Below are positions 1 to 8,843 of a stretch of DNA of 64,000 nucleotides, piece by piece. Every line of letters starts with the position of its first letter. Position 1 is the stretch's first letter. The stretch covers positions 1,054,001 through 1,118,000 of the forward strand of contig NZ_CP101824.1 in NCBI RefSeq assembly GCF_024498195.1. The letters are read 5' to 3'. Made by a program: the position numbers and the translations under genes. The notes below the pieces were generated by a model. The model was not told where the DNA came from, did no database searches, and saw nothing but the letters and a program-made list of their open reading frames with translations. The DNA comes from Halovivax cerinus. GTDB taxonomy: Archaea; Halobacteriota; Halobacteria; Halobacteriales; Natrialbaceae.

Positions 1-1
1 G

Positions 2-184
2 AGCGTGACGAACGCACTCCGCACGATGCAAGCCGAGGAGGTAAAGCGACTCCCGATCCGCGGCGGCAGGAAACCCCTCGGCATCGTCACGCTCACCGAC
101 ATCGCCTGGCACCTCCCCGACCGCCTGCGAGAGCGGCCGGGTCTGTCGACGCGCCGGCAGGGACGACGTCGCGACGGTCGGTGA
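2..184 (+). CDS. CBS domain protein, C-terminal end (cut by window edge)
   Basis: The first bases read in frame 2 as the end of a protein, with no start inside the window. The visible 60 residues contain the stretch GIVTLTDIAWHL, typical of the last strand and helix of a CBS domain, followed by a basic tail. CBS domains bind adenosine nucleotides and usually act as regulatory modules. What the rest of the protein is cannot be seen. The call rests on this one motif. Confidence 0.6.
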   Translation, partial: SVTNALRTMQAEEVKRLPIRGGRKPLGIVTLTDIAWHLPDRLRERPGLSTRRQGRRRDGR

Positions 185-223
185 CCCTCGGAGCGGTGAG
201 CAACTCGGCGGTGGGCCGGTCAC

Positions 224-276
224 CACGCACTCCGGGCCACTCCACGCACTCCGGGCCACTCCACGCACTCCGGGCC
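224..276. repeat. 19-bp direct repeat, nearly three copies
   Basis: The unit cacgcactccgggccactc starts at 224, 243 and 262, and the last copy is incomplete. It lies between the CBS gene and the convergent membrane-protein gene. Nothing else was recognised between 185 and 424. Confidence 0.8.
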
Positions 277-424
277 GACCACTCTCTTCGGCCTGCCCGC
301 TCCTCTCGCGCTACGCGTCCCCGAGGTATCGAGATTCGAACGATCGAGCCCGTGCGTTCGGAGCGAGTCGATCCGGGCAAGCGGGAGCGACTGCGTTGAT
401 GGACGGTGACCGGGTGGCCCGCGA

Positions 425-853
425 TTACCGCGCGATCGGCGAGAAACGATCCGTCAGCGCGACGACGCTGGCCGCCGCGACGACGACGTGCATGACCATC
501 AGGACGAGCACGGCACCGACGGTCGCGCCGGGCTCGTTCTGGAGGACCCAGTAATCCGGGCCGAACGACAGGAGGAGGACGGCCGCGGCGACGCCCATGA
601 ACGTTCGATCCGGTCGGTCGGATCGGCGCGTGAGCAGACCGAAGACGAGGGTCGCGCCGAGCACGCCGAGGACGGTAAAGAGCGCGACTGGGCCGACGGA
701 TAGCTGTTGAATCGACGCGACGAGGTCGGCCGCGCGGACGACGCCGAGGAGGAGACCGTTGCCCACCAGCGCGAGGACGAGGGCGACGACACCCCTGACG
801 GCGAGCGTCGCGGTCGGGATCGATTCACCGGCGGCGTCGAATTGCGATGCCAT
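425..853 (-). CDS. Four-helix membrane protein, DUF6069-like
   Basis: A 142-aa protein with four hydrophobic segments, at roughly residues 13-38, 50-68, 82-100 and 112-132. The layout and the segment ending DYWVLQNEPGATVG resemble the small DUF6069 family known from actinobacteria and haloarchaea, but that match is from memory. An open frame continues upstream to 1126 over the next gene. I took the ATG at 853 because the sequence before it is arginine-rich and reads like a shadow frame. The gene is divergent from the TPP enzyme. Function unknown. Confidence 0.7.
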   Translation of the reverse strand: MASQFDAAGESIPTATLAVRGVVALVLALVGNGLLLGVVRAADLVASIQQLSVGPVALFTVLGVLGATLVFGLLTRRSDRPDRTFMGVAAAVLLLSFGPDYWVLQNEPGATVGAVLVLMVMHVVVAAASVVALTDRFSPIAR

Positions 854-969
854 GTGTCTATCCGGCGCGTTGTACGCAGGACGGTTAGAGTGTACCCATT
901 TCGCTTCGGCGGTGACCCGCGAGGGTCGGAACACGGCCGTTGAAATACCGGCCCCGCGAACGGGCGTCC

Positions 970-2628
970 ATGCGCGTGAGCACTGCGGTCGTCGACCGGC
1001 TCGCCGAGAGCGGGATCGAGGCCGTCTTCGGGATCCCGGGGAAGCAGACGTTGCCGTTAAACGAGGCGATCGGCGGGCGCGACGACGTCCGGTTCGTGAT
1101 GGCCCGCCACGAGACGGCCGTCTCACACCAGGCGTGGGGCTACGCCGAGACGAGCGGGAAGACCGCGGCGACTGTCGTAGTCCCGGGTCCCGGCGATATG
1201 AACGCGATGAACGGGCTGAAGAACGCGTACAACGACTGTACGCCGCTGGTCCACATCGCCGTCGAGACCGAACCCGAGATCCGCGGCGGCGAGGGCATCC
1301 ACGAGACGCCGCCGGACACCTACGACAACGTCGTCAAAGAGAACGTCCTCGTCGAGCGCCCGGAGGGCGCGATCGCCGCGCTCGAGGAGGCCATCGCCAT
1401 CGCCGAGACGGCGCCGACGGGTCCCGTCCGGGTTGGAATTCCGAAGAACTTCCTCGGGAAGGACGTGGCCGTGGCCGAGCCGCCCAAATTTTCGCGGGAC
1501 GGGCCGTCCGGCGCCGCGGAGGGGGACGTCGCGGCCGCCGCGGACCTCCTCGCCGACGCCGACGAACCGGTCGTCATCGCCGGCGGTGGCGTCCGATCGG
1601 CGGACGCGAGCGTCGACCTGGAGGCCGTCGCGACACGACTCGACGCGCCCGTCGTGACTACCTACAAGGGCAAAGGGACGATCCCGGCCGATCACCCGCT
1701 CTCGGCGGGCACGCTGTCGGGAAGCGCCCCGCCCGCACTCCTCTCCTTGCTTGCCGACGCGGACGCCGCGCTCGCCGTCGGAACGAACTTCGACGCGGTC
1801 GCGACTCGCGCCTGGTCCGTCGAGGTGCCAGACGAGCTGGTCCACGTCACGCTCGACCCGGACGATCTGGGAACGGGCTACGAACCCGCCGTCAGCCTCC
1901 TCGCGGATGCCGCCGATGCGCTCCCGGCGTTGGGGGAGGCGCTGGCCGAGCGCGACGTCTCCGGCCCGACCGGCCCCGACGAGACGCCGGGGATCCGGCG
2001 CGCCCGAGCCGTTCGTGACGACTTCGCCGACCGCGTCGTCGAGCTGCAGGTGACCGACGCCCCGCTCACCTCCGTCACCGCGCTCGAAACGGTCCGCGAT
2101 GTGCTCCCCCGTGACACTGTCGTCGCGGCCGACGCCGGCGGGTTCCGCGTCTGGGGGCTCAACGCCTTCCCCGCCTACGGCCCGCGATCCTACGTCAATC
2201 CCGGCTCCTGGGCGACCATGGGAACCGGTCTTCCGTCGGGCATCGGCGCGCAGGTCGCGAACCCGGACGACGACGTCGTCGTCCTCACCGGCGACGGCGG
2301 GTTCATGATGTGTATCCACGAGATCCACACCGCCGTCGCCGAGGCCCTCCCGCTCACGATCGTCGTCTTCCGTAACGAGGACTACGCGATCATCAGCGAG
2401 GAGGCCGAACGCTCCTACGCACTCGCCGAGAGCGCCTACGGCTGGCCCGACGCGCCGATCGACTTCGTCGCGATGGCCGAGAGCATGGGGATGACTGCGA
2501 CGCGAGCCGAGGGTCGGGACGCGGTCGCCGAGGCGGTCTCGGAGGCCGTTTCGACCGACGAGCCGGTCCTCGTCGAGGTTCCGACGGATCCGCACGAACC
2601 GCAGGCCAGTGAGTGGCTCGCGACGTAG
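970..2628 (+). CDS. Thiamine diphosphate-dependent enzyme, acetolactate synthase-like
   Basis: 552 aa with the three-part layout of the acetolactate synthase/pyruvate oxidase family: N-terminal PYR domain with the activating glutamate in the motif RHET (E48), a central Rossmann-like domain, and a C-terminal TPP domain with GDGG at 441-444 followed by N in FRNEDY. The family decarboxylates 2-oxo acids and passes the two-carbon unit on. No regulatory-subunit gene lies beside it, so I would not call it IlvB; haloarchaea carry several such paralogues of unknown substrate. The start at 970 has an A/T-rich box (gaaata) 28 nt upstream and begins MRVSTAVVDRL, a normal PYR-domain start. Confidence 0.85.
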   Translation: MRVSTAVVDRLAESGIEAVFGIPGKQTLPLNEAIGGRDDVRFVMARHETAVSHQAWGYAETSGKTAATVVVPGPGDMNAMNGLKNAYNDCTPLVHIAVETEPEIRGGEGIHETPPDTYDNVVKENVLVERPEGAIAALEEAIAIAETAPTGPVRVGIPKNFLGKDVAVAEPPKFSRDGPSGAAEGDVAAAADLLADADEPVVIAGGGVRSADASVDLEAVATRLDAPVVTTYKGKGTIPADHPLSAGTLSGSAPPALLSLLADADAALAVGTNFDAVATRAWSVEVPDELVHVTLDPDDLGTGYEPAVSLLADAADALPALGEALAERDVSGPTGPDETPGIRRARAVRDDFADRVVELQVTDAPLTSVTALETVRDVLPRDTVVAADAGGFRVWGLNAFPAYGPRSYVNPGSWATMGTGLPSGIGAQVANPDDDVVVLTGDGGFMMCIHEIHTAVAEALPLTIVVFRNEDYAIISEEAERSYALAESAYGWPDAPIDFVAMAESMGMTATRAEGRDAVAEAVSEAVSTDEPVLVEVPTDPHEPQASEWLAT

Positions 2629-2710
2629 CGAGGACGGTCCGAGTCGGCTCGGCGATCGCGTCCGTCGGAAGACGACTGGTTTTTTGCCTGTTCCGCCCCC
2701 ACCGCCAGAT

Positions 2711-3394
2711 ATGAAGGCGGGTGACGGCTCGGCCGAGGCGAAGCGCCGGGCGGGGCACGCGGCGGCCGAAGCCGTCGAGGACGGCACGATCGTCGGCCTC
2801 GGGACCGGGAGCACGGCGGCCTACGCCATCGAGGCGATCGGGCGGGCCGTCGAGAACGGCCTGGACGTCCACGGCGTCGCGACCTCCGCGGAATCGGCCC
2901 AGTTGGCCCGCGAGTGTGGAATTGCGCTGACCACACTCGCAGCCGTCGACGGTGTCGATCTCGCGATCGACGGCGCCGACCAGGTGGCCGATGGCGACCT
3001 GATCAAGGGGGGCGGGGCCGCCCACACGCGCGAGAAGCTGATCGACGCGGCGGCAGACCGCTTCCTCGTGGTCGTCGACGACTCGAAACTCACCGAGACG
3101 CTCTCCTGGCCGATCCCCGTCGCCGTCCTCCAGGGGGCCGAATCGGTCGTCGCCGACCGGCTCCGTGACCTCGGCGGCGAGCCCACGTTGCGCGAGGCCG
3201 AGCGAAAGGACGGACCGGTCGTCACCGACGACGGCCACCTCGTCATCGACTGCGACTTCGGCGAAGTCGACGATCCGGAGGAACTCGCGACGGCGCTGTC
3301 TGCGATCCCCGGCGTCGTCGAACACGGCCTGTTCGTCGATCTCGCTGACGAGATCTACGTCGGCAGCGCGGACGGCGTCGACGTACTTCGGTGA
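2711..3394 (+). CDS. rpiA: Ribose-5-phosphate isomerase A
   Basis: 227 aa, the normal length for RpiA. It interconverts ribose 5-phosphate and ribulose 5-phosphate, which in haloarchaea feeds nucleotide and aromatic synthesis. Visible family motifs are the phosphate loop GLGTGSTA near the N-terminus, DGADQV in the middle, and KGGGAAHTREK with the catalytic region. The start at 2711 is supported by a T-tract at 2680-2685, the right distance for a leaderless promoter. An open frame reaching back to 2609 overlaps the previous gene and is not needed. Confidence 0.95.
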   Translation: MKAGDGSAEAKRRAGHAAAEAVEDGTIVGLGTGSTAAYAIEAIGRAVENGLDVHGVATSAESAQLARECGIALTTLAAVDGVDLAIDGADQVADGDLIKGGGAAHTREKLIDAAADRFLVVVDDSKLTETLSWPIPVAVLQGAESVVADRLRDLGGEPTLREAERKDGPVVTDDGHLVIDCDFGEVDDPEELATALSAIPGVVEHGLFVDLADEIYVGSADGVDVLR

Positions 3395-3537
3395 GCGCAC
3401 TCACAGAGCGTGTCGCACGGCGAGGAACGGGTTCTCGTCGGACGGGCGGAATCGTGTGGGTATCGTCTGCCCGTGTAGGGTCGGGTTTGGCATCGAAACG
3501 AACGGTTTTTGCGGAGGTGTGCCGATCGGTGGGCTAG

Positions 3538-4599
3538 ATGCCCGAGACAGCCGATCGGAAGGACGACCACATCCGGATCATCGAGGAAGAAGACGTCGAG
3601 ACCAGCGGAACCGGCTTCGCCGACGTCGAACTCGTGCACGAGGCGCTTCCGGAGATCCACCGCGACGAGATCGATCAGTCCACTTCGCTGTTCGGGCACG
3701 AACTGTCGGCACCGATCGTCATCGAGAGTATGACGGGCGGTCACCCCAACACGACGAAACTGAACCGCAACCTCGCGGCGGCCGCCCAGGAGACGGGCAT
3801 CGCCATGGGCGTTGGCAGTCAGCGCGCCGGGATCGAACTCGACGATCCCGACCTGCTCGAGTCATACACCGTCGTTCGCGACGTCGCTCCCGACGCCCTC
3901 CTCTACGGCAACGTCGGCGCGGCCCAGCTCTCCGAGTACGGGGTCGAGGCGGTCGAACGGGCCGTCGAGATGATCGACGCCGACGCGATGGCGATCCACC
4001 TGAACTTCCTCCAGGAGGCCGTCCAGCCCGAGGGCGACGTCGACGCGCGCGGGTGTCTCGACGCGATCGAGCGCGTGGCGGACGGGCTCTCGGTCCCGGT
4101 CGTCGTCAAGGAGACCGGCAACGGCATCTCGCGCGAGACGGCCGCGCGACTCGCCGACGCGGGCGTCGACGCCATCGACGTCGCCGGTAAGGGGGGAACG
4201 ACCTGGTCGGGGATCGAGGCCTACCGCGCCAGAGCCGTGGGGGCCGATCGACAGGCGGGTGTCGGGGACCGGTTTCGGACCTGGGGACTTCCGACGGCGG
4301 TGAGCACGGTCGAAGCGGTCGACGCACACGACTGTGTGATCGCCAGCGGGGGCGTCCGCTCCGGCCTCGACGTCGCGAAGGCGATCGCGCTCGGAGCCCG
4401 TGCCGGTGGGCTCGCCAAACCGTTCCTGGCTCCGGCGGGTCGGGGCCGCGAGGCCGTCGTCGACCTGATCGAGACGCTGCAACTCGAACTCGAAACCGCG
4501 ATGTTCGTCACGGGGTCGGACACGGTGCCCGCGCTCAGAGAGACGACCCCCGTCGTGCTCGGTCGAACGAGAACGTATCTGGATCAGCGACGGGCCTGA
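3538..4599 (+). CDS. fni: Isopentenyl-diphosphate delta-isomerase, type 2
   Basis: 353 aa, FMN-dependent TIM-barrel enzyme interconverting IPP and DMAPP in the mevalonate route to archaeal ether lipids, carotenoids and quinones. Motifs seen: [17 protein letters not shown] with the substrate-binding region, [21 protein letters not shown] with the conserved Q, and glycine-rich phosphate-binding stretches GKGGTTW and SGGVRSGLD. The start is supported by a T-tract at 3506-3510. It stands alone between rpiA and an unrelated acidic protein. Confidence 0.95.
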   Translation: MPETADRKDDHIRIIEEEDVETSGTGFADVELVHEALPEIHRDEIDQSTSLFGHELSAPIVIESMTGGHPNTTKLNRNLAAAAQETGIAMGVGSQRAGIELDDPDLLESYTVVRDVAPDALLYGNVGAAQLSEYGVEAVERAVEMIDADAMAIHLNFLQEAVQPEGDVDARGCLDAIERVADGLSVPVVVKETGNGISRETAARLADAGVDAIDVAGKGGTTWSGIEAYRARAVGADRQAGVGDRFRTWGLPTAVSTVEAVDAHDCVIASGGVRSGLDVAKAIALGARAGGLAKPFLAPAGRGREAVVDLIETLQLELETAMFVTGSDTVPALRETTPVVLGRTRTYLDQRRA

Positions 4600-4783
4600 G
4601 TACCGTCGGCGATCGATCGGCTGAACGCCACAGTGGAATCCGGACCCGGGTCGGGGTCGGGCGCGTCGATCGGATCCGTAGACCGCAAACTACGATCGAT
4701 TGAACGCTCTCAAGAGATGCCGTCGTCACCTCAACACGGGCTTGAAAGCCGGTGGCTGATACTTTTATTGATTTTTTGAGCAA

Positions 4784-4792
4784 AATTTATAA
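4784..4792 (+). promoter_or_regulatory. TATA-like box of the 4821 gene
   Basis: The stretch aatttataa sits about 33 nt before the ATG at 4821 inside an unusually A/T-rich patch (4758-4795). It is the clearest TATA-like element in this part of the window. Confidence 0.5.
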
Positions 4793-4820
4793 CCGTACAC
4801 CCGGTCGTGTTTGGCTGAGA

Positions 4821-6275
4821 ATGGGGTCACGTATCGAGGACGACCGTTGCGAGGACCCGGTTCGACGATCCGAGTCGCTCGAGACCCTCATGGAGTCGAC
4901 CGACCGAACCACGGAGGAGATCGTCGAGGCGCTGCGCGAGAGTGGTCCGCGACGGCACGTCTCCGAGACGAACGTCGACGACGTCCTCGACGATCTCTCA
5001 AGATCCCTGGAGACGGACGCCGACGGCGCGTTCTCGCTCTCCGGTGGCCCGACGCGCACCATCTCGACGACCGGCATCGACGAGGTGTTCGAAACCCTCG
5101 AAGCGGAGGCTCCACCACTGTCGCCCGACACGTCTCAACCCGAGGTGGATCCGTCGGAACAACGCGCCTCCGTGACGCACCGACGGGTCGACGCTGCTCG
5201 CGAACGGTCGCTGGACGACGAACCCACGGAGTCGTTCGGCTCACTCTCGGGCGGTGATCCCACGCGGACGGTGTCCGACCAGAGTGTCGACGACATTCTC
5301 TCCCTCATAGAAGAGGGTGAGGCGTCCGATGTCGACGCCGACGATCCGGGCGACGACACTGCGGCTGCCCTCAGACCACCCGATGCAGGCGAACAACTCG
5401 CCTCGCTACTCTCGGACGTCGACGAGCCACTCGGCGATCCGGACGTACCGCCAACTGCCGGATCAGACGACCCTCGGGCTGACTCAGCGGGACGCGAGCC
5501 GGAGGACGACCGCGCAACCGGTGCGACCGTCGACCGCTCGAGCGCGATCGACATCGAGACCGCGGCGGCCGAGATGGACAGTCTTCGCTCACCGGGGGTC
5601 GACCCGGACGACGAACGGACGGCAGGTTCGGACCCCGGCGAACCGGCCGCCGAACGAGACTCGTGCGACGGGAGCGTCGAGACGGAACCTGTGGACCTGC
5701 CCGCACAGCCGTCGTCGAAACCGCCGTCGGACGGCGGCTCGGGGACGGCGACCGAGGCGACCCCGCCGTCGATAGATCCAGCCGCACCGACCTGCGAGTC
5801 GAACGTCGCCGACGGACCACGGCCACTCGTCACGCGCGCCGAACTCGAAGAGATCGCCTCGCTGGTCTCCGACGCGAACCCCGACGAGACGATCGCGAAC
5901 TCCCGTCAGCCGGCGTCGACGCCGGAACCGTCCGTCACGGCGGTGGGCGCTGGCTCGACGCCGACTGCGACCGTGGACCATCTGGCGGGGTCAAATTCGG
6001 CGGGCAGTGCGGTTACCGTCGCCGACGTCGAACCCCCGACGGACGGCCGGCCAGCCCACGCGACCGACTCGCGACCCGCGACGACCAGCGACGCACGACC
6101 CGATACGACCGCCGACGATCCTCGGGACGTCGCCGAAACCGAGGATTCGTCCAGCTCTCGGGAACCCGACGGTTCCTCCGGCGTGGACGCGACCGACCGG
6201 TCGTCCGCGTCGCGAACGCTCGTCGCGCGGATCCGGACGTTCGGTCGGCACCTTCTCCGACGTGTGCGACGGTAG
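4821..6275 (+). CDS. Acidic, low-complexity protein with internal SLSGG-TRT repeats
   Basis: 484 aa, function not recognised. The first 150 residues carry a motif twice: SLSGGPTRTIS followed by GIDEVFETLE, and SLSGGDPTRTVS followed by SVDDILSLIEEG. A related helix, NVDDVLDDL, precedes the first copy. The middle is rich in D, E, S, T and P and is probably disordered. Near residue 345 there is another short helix, TRAELEEIASLVSD. The C-terminus is basic (FGRHLLRRVRR). There are no membrane segments or cysteine clusters. This looks like a scaffold or adaptor with repeated short helical binding motifs. The upstream frame from 4752 crosses the promoter patch and was excluded. Confidence 0.7.
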   Translation: MGSRIEDDRCEDPVRRSESLETLMESTDRTTEEIVEALRESGPRRHVSETNVDDVLDDLSRSLETDADGAFSLSGGPTRTISTTGIDEVFETLEAEAPPLSPDTSQPEVDPSEQRASVTHRRVDAARERSLDDEPTESFGSLSGGDPTRTVSDQSVDDILSLIEEGEASDVDADDPGDDTAAALRPPDAGEQLASLLSDVDEPLGDPDVPPTAGSDDPRADSAGREPEDDRATGATVDRSSAIDIETAAAEMDSLRSPGVDPDDERTAGSDPGEPAAERDSCDGSVETEPVDLPAQPSSKPPSDGGSGTATEATPPSIDPAAPTCESNVADGPRPLVTRAELEEIASLVSDANPDETIANSRQPASTPEPSVTAVGAGSTPTATVDHLAGSNSAGSAVTVADVEPPTDGRPAHATDSRPATTSDARPDTTADDPRDVAETEDSSSSREPDGSSGVDATDRSSASRTLVARIRTFGRHLLRRVRR

Positions 6276-6369
6276 TCGTCGGTGCGTGGCAGAGACACTG
6301 CTCGAGAGGCTGCGATCGCGAACGCGGTGGCTCTCCTGTCGGCGTCCGAAGAATGTGGTCGATGTGACC

Positions 6370-6537
6370 TTACAGGTCGCGCGGCTGGACGGTCTTCCGG
6401 TCGTTCGCTTCGGCTCGCCGAGCGGCGTCGTCGAGGAGGGCCTCGACTTCGTCGTCGAGCGCGTCGTAGAAGTCCGAGGCGACGTTTTTGTCATCGAGCG
6501 CTTCTTTCACAGCGGCCTTGACGATAAGGTCTGCCAT
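6370..6537 (-). CDS. DUF1931 histone-fold-like protein
   Basis: 55 aa, almost wholly helical and acidic. It begins MADLIVKAAVKEALDD and ends DRKTVQPRDL. This matches the short haloarchaeal DUF1931 proteins, a single histone-fold relative; the ending TVQPRDL resembles the last loop of archaeal histones. Longer frames upstream (to 6639) run through a promoter-like region and were rejected. It probably binds DNA or a histone-fold partner, which is inferred from the family only. Confidence 0.8.
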   Translation of the reverse strand: MADLIVKAAVKEALDDKNVASDFYDALDDEVEALLDDAARRAEANDRKTVQPRDL

Positions 6538-6803
6538 ACGATTACCCCGTTCTGCCCACCCCCTTATAAGCGTTCTGTTTAATACACGCTCTAGCGCCCC
6601 TGAGGATGGCACGAGCGCGCGTGTGGCGCGTGTTCTCACCGAAACCTATATGCCGGATGAGCATTCGCAGGGGCGATCGGTCCGCCGAATCACGTGTTCG
6701 ACGCTCGCGCGCGCTCACGGCGGTGTTGGCGAGCACCGTGCGGTCGGTGTCTCGACATCGACGTGACGAGAGGATTTTTGCCGACCCGCGCGAGAATCGA
6801 TCC

Positions 6804-7052
6804 ATGTCCCGACACGCGGTCTACGTCCTCCAGTGTGCCGACGGGACGCTCTACACCGGCTACACGACCGACGTCGACCGTCGTGTGGCCGAACACAACG
6901 CCGGCGAGGGAGCGAAGTACACACGATCTCGGACGCCCGTGGAGGTGGTTCACGTCGAGCGATACGACTCGCGATCTGACGCGATGGCCCGTGAGTACGA
7001 GATCAAACAGCTCTCGCGGACGCAGAAAGAACGGCTCGTCGGGCTCTCGTGA
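6804..7052 (+). CDS. GIY-YIG nuclease-like protein (UPF0213/YhbQ type)
   Basis: 82 aa, a minimal GIY-YIG domain: [18 protein letters not shown] holds the two short strands (VYV and YTGYTTD), then [14 protein letters not shown] and a helix ending the domain with an E/K-rich stretch. It is the usual length of YhbQ/UPF0213 proteins, thought to be small nucleases. A T-tract at 6775-6779 lies 27 nt before the ATG, supporting this start over a longer frame from 6606. Confidence 0.9.
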   Translation: MSRHAVYVLQCADGTLYTGYTTDVDRRVAEHNAGEGAKYTRSRTPVEVVHVERYDSRSDAMAREYEIKQLSRTQKERLVGLS

Positions 7053-7103
7053 GGGTGGCGGCTCCGTGCGACCGACCCGCCCGACGCTGTCCGATGCACG
7101 CCG

Positions 7104-7697
7104 TCAGTCGTCGTCGGCGGTGATCGGCTCCCGTGCCGCCGCGCCGTCGATGAACGCGTACTCGACGAGTCGTTCGCCCAGGGTCTCGACGCGGTCGTCG
7201 AGCGTGGGGTCCCGAAAGGCGCGGCCGTCGATGGCGTCCGGATCGGCGACGAAGGCGTCGCTCGCGTTCCTGATGCCGACCTGGTGGGGGAGCGCCCATC
7301 CGTGGACGTTGCGAACCGTCGAGCGCATGTGGTCGAGCGTCGGGCCGAAACTGCCGCCGCCGGCGGTGGCGAGCAGGCCGACGGTGGTGTCCTCGTACTC
7401 GGTCTTGCCGCAGTAGTCGTGAAAATTCTTCAGCGCACCCGAATACGACCCGTGGTAGACGGGCGTGCCGAGGGCGACGGCGTCGGCGTCGCGGACGAGC
7501 TGGCAGACCGTCTCGGCGTCCCCCTGTTCGTCGAGGTCCGGATCGTACACCGGGAGATCGTACTCCCGGAGGTCGAGGAGGTGTGTCTCGGCGCCGGCTC
7601 GTTCCGCGGCGTCCAGGACGTACCGGAGGGCGGTCCGCGTGTAACTCCCGTCGCGAAGGCTACCGACCACCGCGAGCACGGTCGGAGAGGGGGTCAT
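7104..7697 (-). CDS. NAD(P)H-dependent FMN reductase
   Basis: 197 aa flavodoxin-fold protein. The N-terminus VVGSLRDGSYTRTALRYV is the phosphate-binding loop of the NADPH-dependent FMN reductase family, and ALGTPVYHGSYSGALKNFHDY is the second flavin-contacting loop. Such proteins reduce flavins or quinones with NAD(P)H. The start has a tata-like ctatacg about 27 nt upstream on the minus strand. It is convergent with the GIY-YIG gene. Confidence 0.85.
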   Translation of the reverse strand: MTPSPTVLAVVGSLRDGSYTRTALRYVLDAAERAGAETHLLDLREYDLPVYDPDLDEQGDAETVCQLVRDADAVALGTPVYHGSYSGALKNFHDYCGKTEYEDTTVGLLATAGGGSFGPTLDHMRSTVRNVHGWALPHQVGIRNASDAFVADPDAIDGRAFRDPTLDDRVETLGERLVEYAFIDGAAAREPITADDD

Positions 7698-7938
7698 GGA
7701 CGTCCTTCGGCGGCGCTTCGTATAGGCACGTCGTCTTCGAGGTGGCACGCTGACGGGACCGGCCTGTCGTGAGCGCGATCGCGTTGCTGGCCGTCCAGGT
7801 CTGTCCGTCGTCGTCTTCGCGACAGGGTAGCGACGGTCGGTGCGATCGCTCGCGCCGGATCCGGTCGGCGAACCGTCGAGCCCCGTTTTCGATCGGATAA
7901 CCGACACTATTAGTTCCGCGCCCTCCTATCGCCTCCCA

Positions 7939-8700
7939 ATGCACGGAGAGGACGGTTCGTACCGCGGGGCGCGAGCCAGGTTCTACGACGAGCAGCTACG
8001 AGAGACGGACCGCCCGGACGTCGCGTACTACCGCGACCTGGCGACGTCGGTCGACGGCCCGGTGCTGGAGACGGCCTGTGGCACCGGCCGGATCTACCTC
8101 CAACTGCTCGCGGCGGGCGTGGACGCCGATGGCTTCGACCTGTCAGCCGACGCGCTCGCCGTCCTCCGCGAGAACGCGGCCGAACGCGGGCTCGACCCCG
8201 CCGTCTGGACGGCCGACCTCACCGACTTCGCGGTCGATCGCGAGTACGCCCTCGCGACCTGTCCCTTCAACGCGATCCAGCACCTGGAGACCGTCGACGA
8301 CCAGCTGGCGGCGCTCGAGTCGGTCCACGACGCCCTCGCACCGGGCGGGCGCTTCGTCTTCGACACGTTCGTCCCGGGCTTCGACGTGATCTGTGAGACC
8401 TACGGCGAGTGGCAGGAGCGCACGGTCGCGTACCGGGGCGTCGATCACGAACTCCGGACGCGGACGCGGGTCGTCGACGAGGTCGAACAGCGCTTTGCGG
8501 TCGAGACGGAGCTGTCCGATCCGGACGGGGAGCCCGTGTTCGCCGAGACCGACCGGCTGTCGATGCTGCCCAAACAGCAGGTCGAGGTCCTGGCCCGGAA
8601 GTCACCGTTCACCGAGTGGTCGGTCACCGGGGACTTCACGGACGAGCCGATCGAAGACGGTCACTCGATCCAGGTGTGGGAGCTGCGGCGGGAGGCGTGA
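7939..8700 (+). CDS. Class I SAM-dependent methyltransferase
   Basis: 253 aa. Motif I appears as VLETACGTGRIYLQLLAAG (about residues 40-58), followed by the acidic residue in DGFDLSADAL. Motif IV is CPFNAIQHL. The fold is therefore a Rossmann-like methyltransferase, but the substrate cannot be told. An A/T-rich actatta at 7905-7911 precedes the ATG by about 30 nt. Confidence 0.85.
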   Translation: MHGEDGSYRGARARFYDEQLRETDRPDVAYYRDLATSVDGPVLETACGTGRIYLQLLAAGVDADGFDLSADALAVLRENAAERGLDPAVWTADLTDFAVDREYALATCPFNAIQHLETVDDQLAALESVHDALAPGGRFVFDTFVPGFDVICETYGEWQERTVAYRGVDHELRTRTRVVDEVEQRFAVETELSDPDGEPVFAETDRLSMLPKQQVEVLARKSPFTEWSVTGDFTDEPIEDGHSIQVWELRREA

Positions 8701-8843
8701 CCCGGACGCGGGCGTGCGTCGGATGCGTTCTGAACCGGCGCGTGCGAAACCGGCGTTCCTGAATCGGCGCGTTCGAACCGCGCGTTCGGGCCGCACTCGC
8801 GACGCAGCGTCGACTTTTTGTCACGGGCGGTGGACCGTCGAGT

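Noticed and set aside
1123-2814. 563-aa minus-strand frame
   Set aside because: Antisense to the TPP enzyme; no domain recognised.
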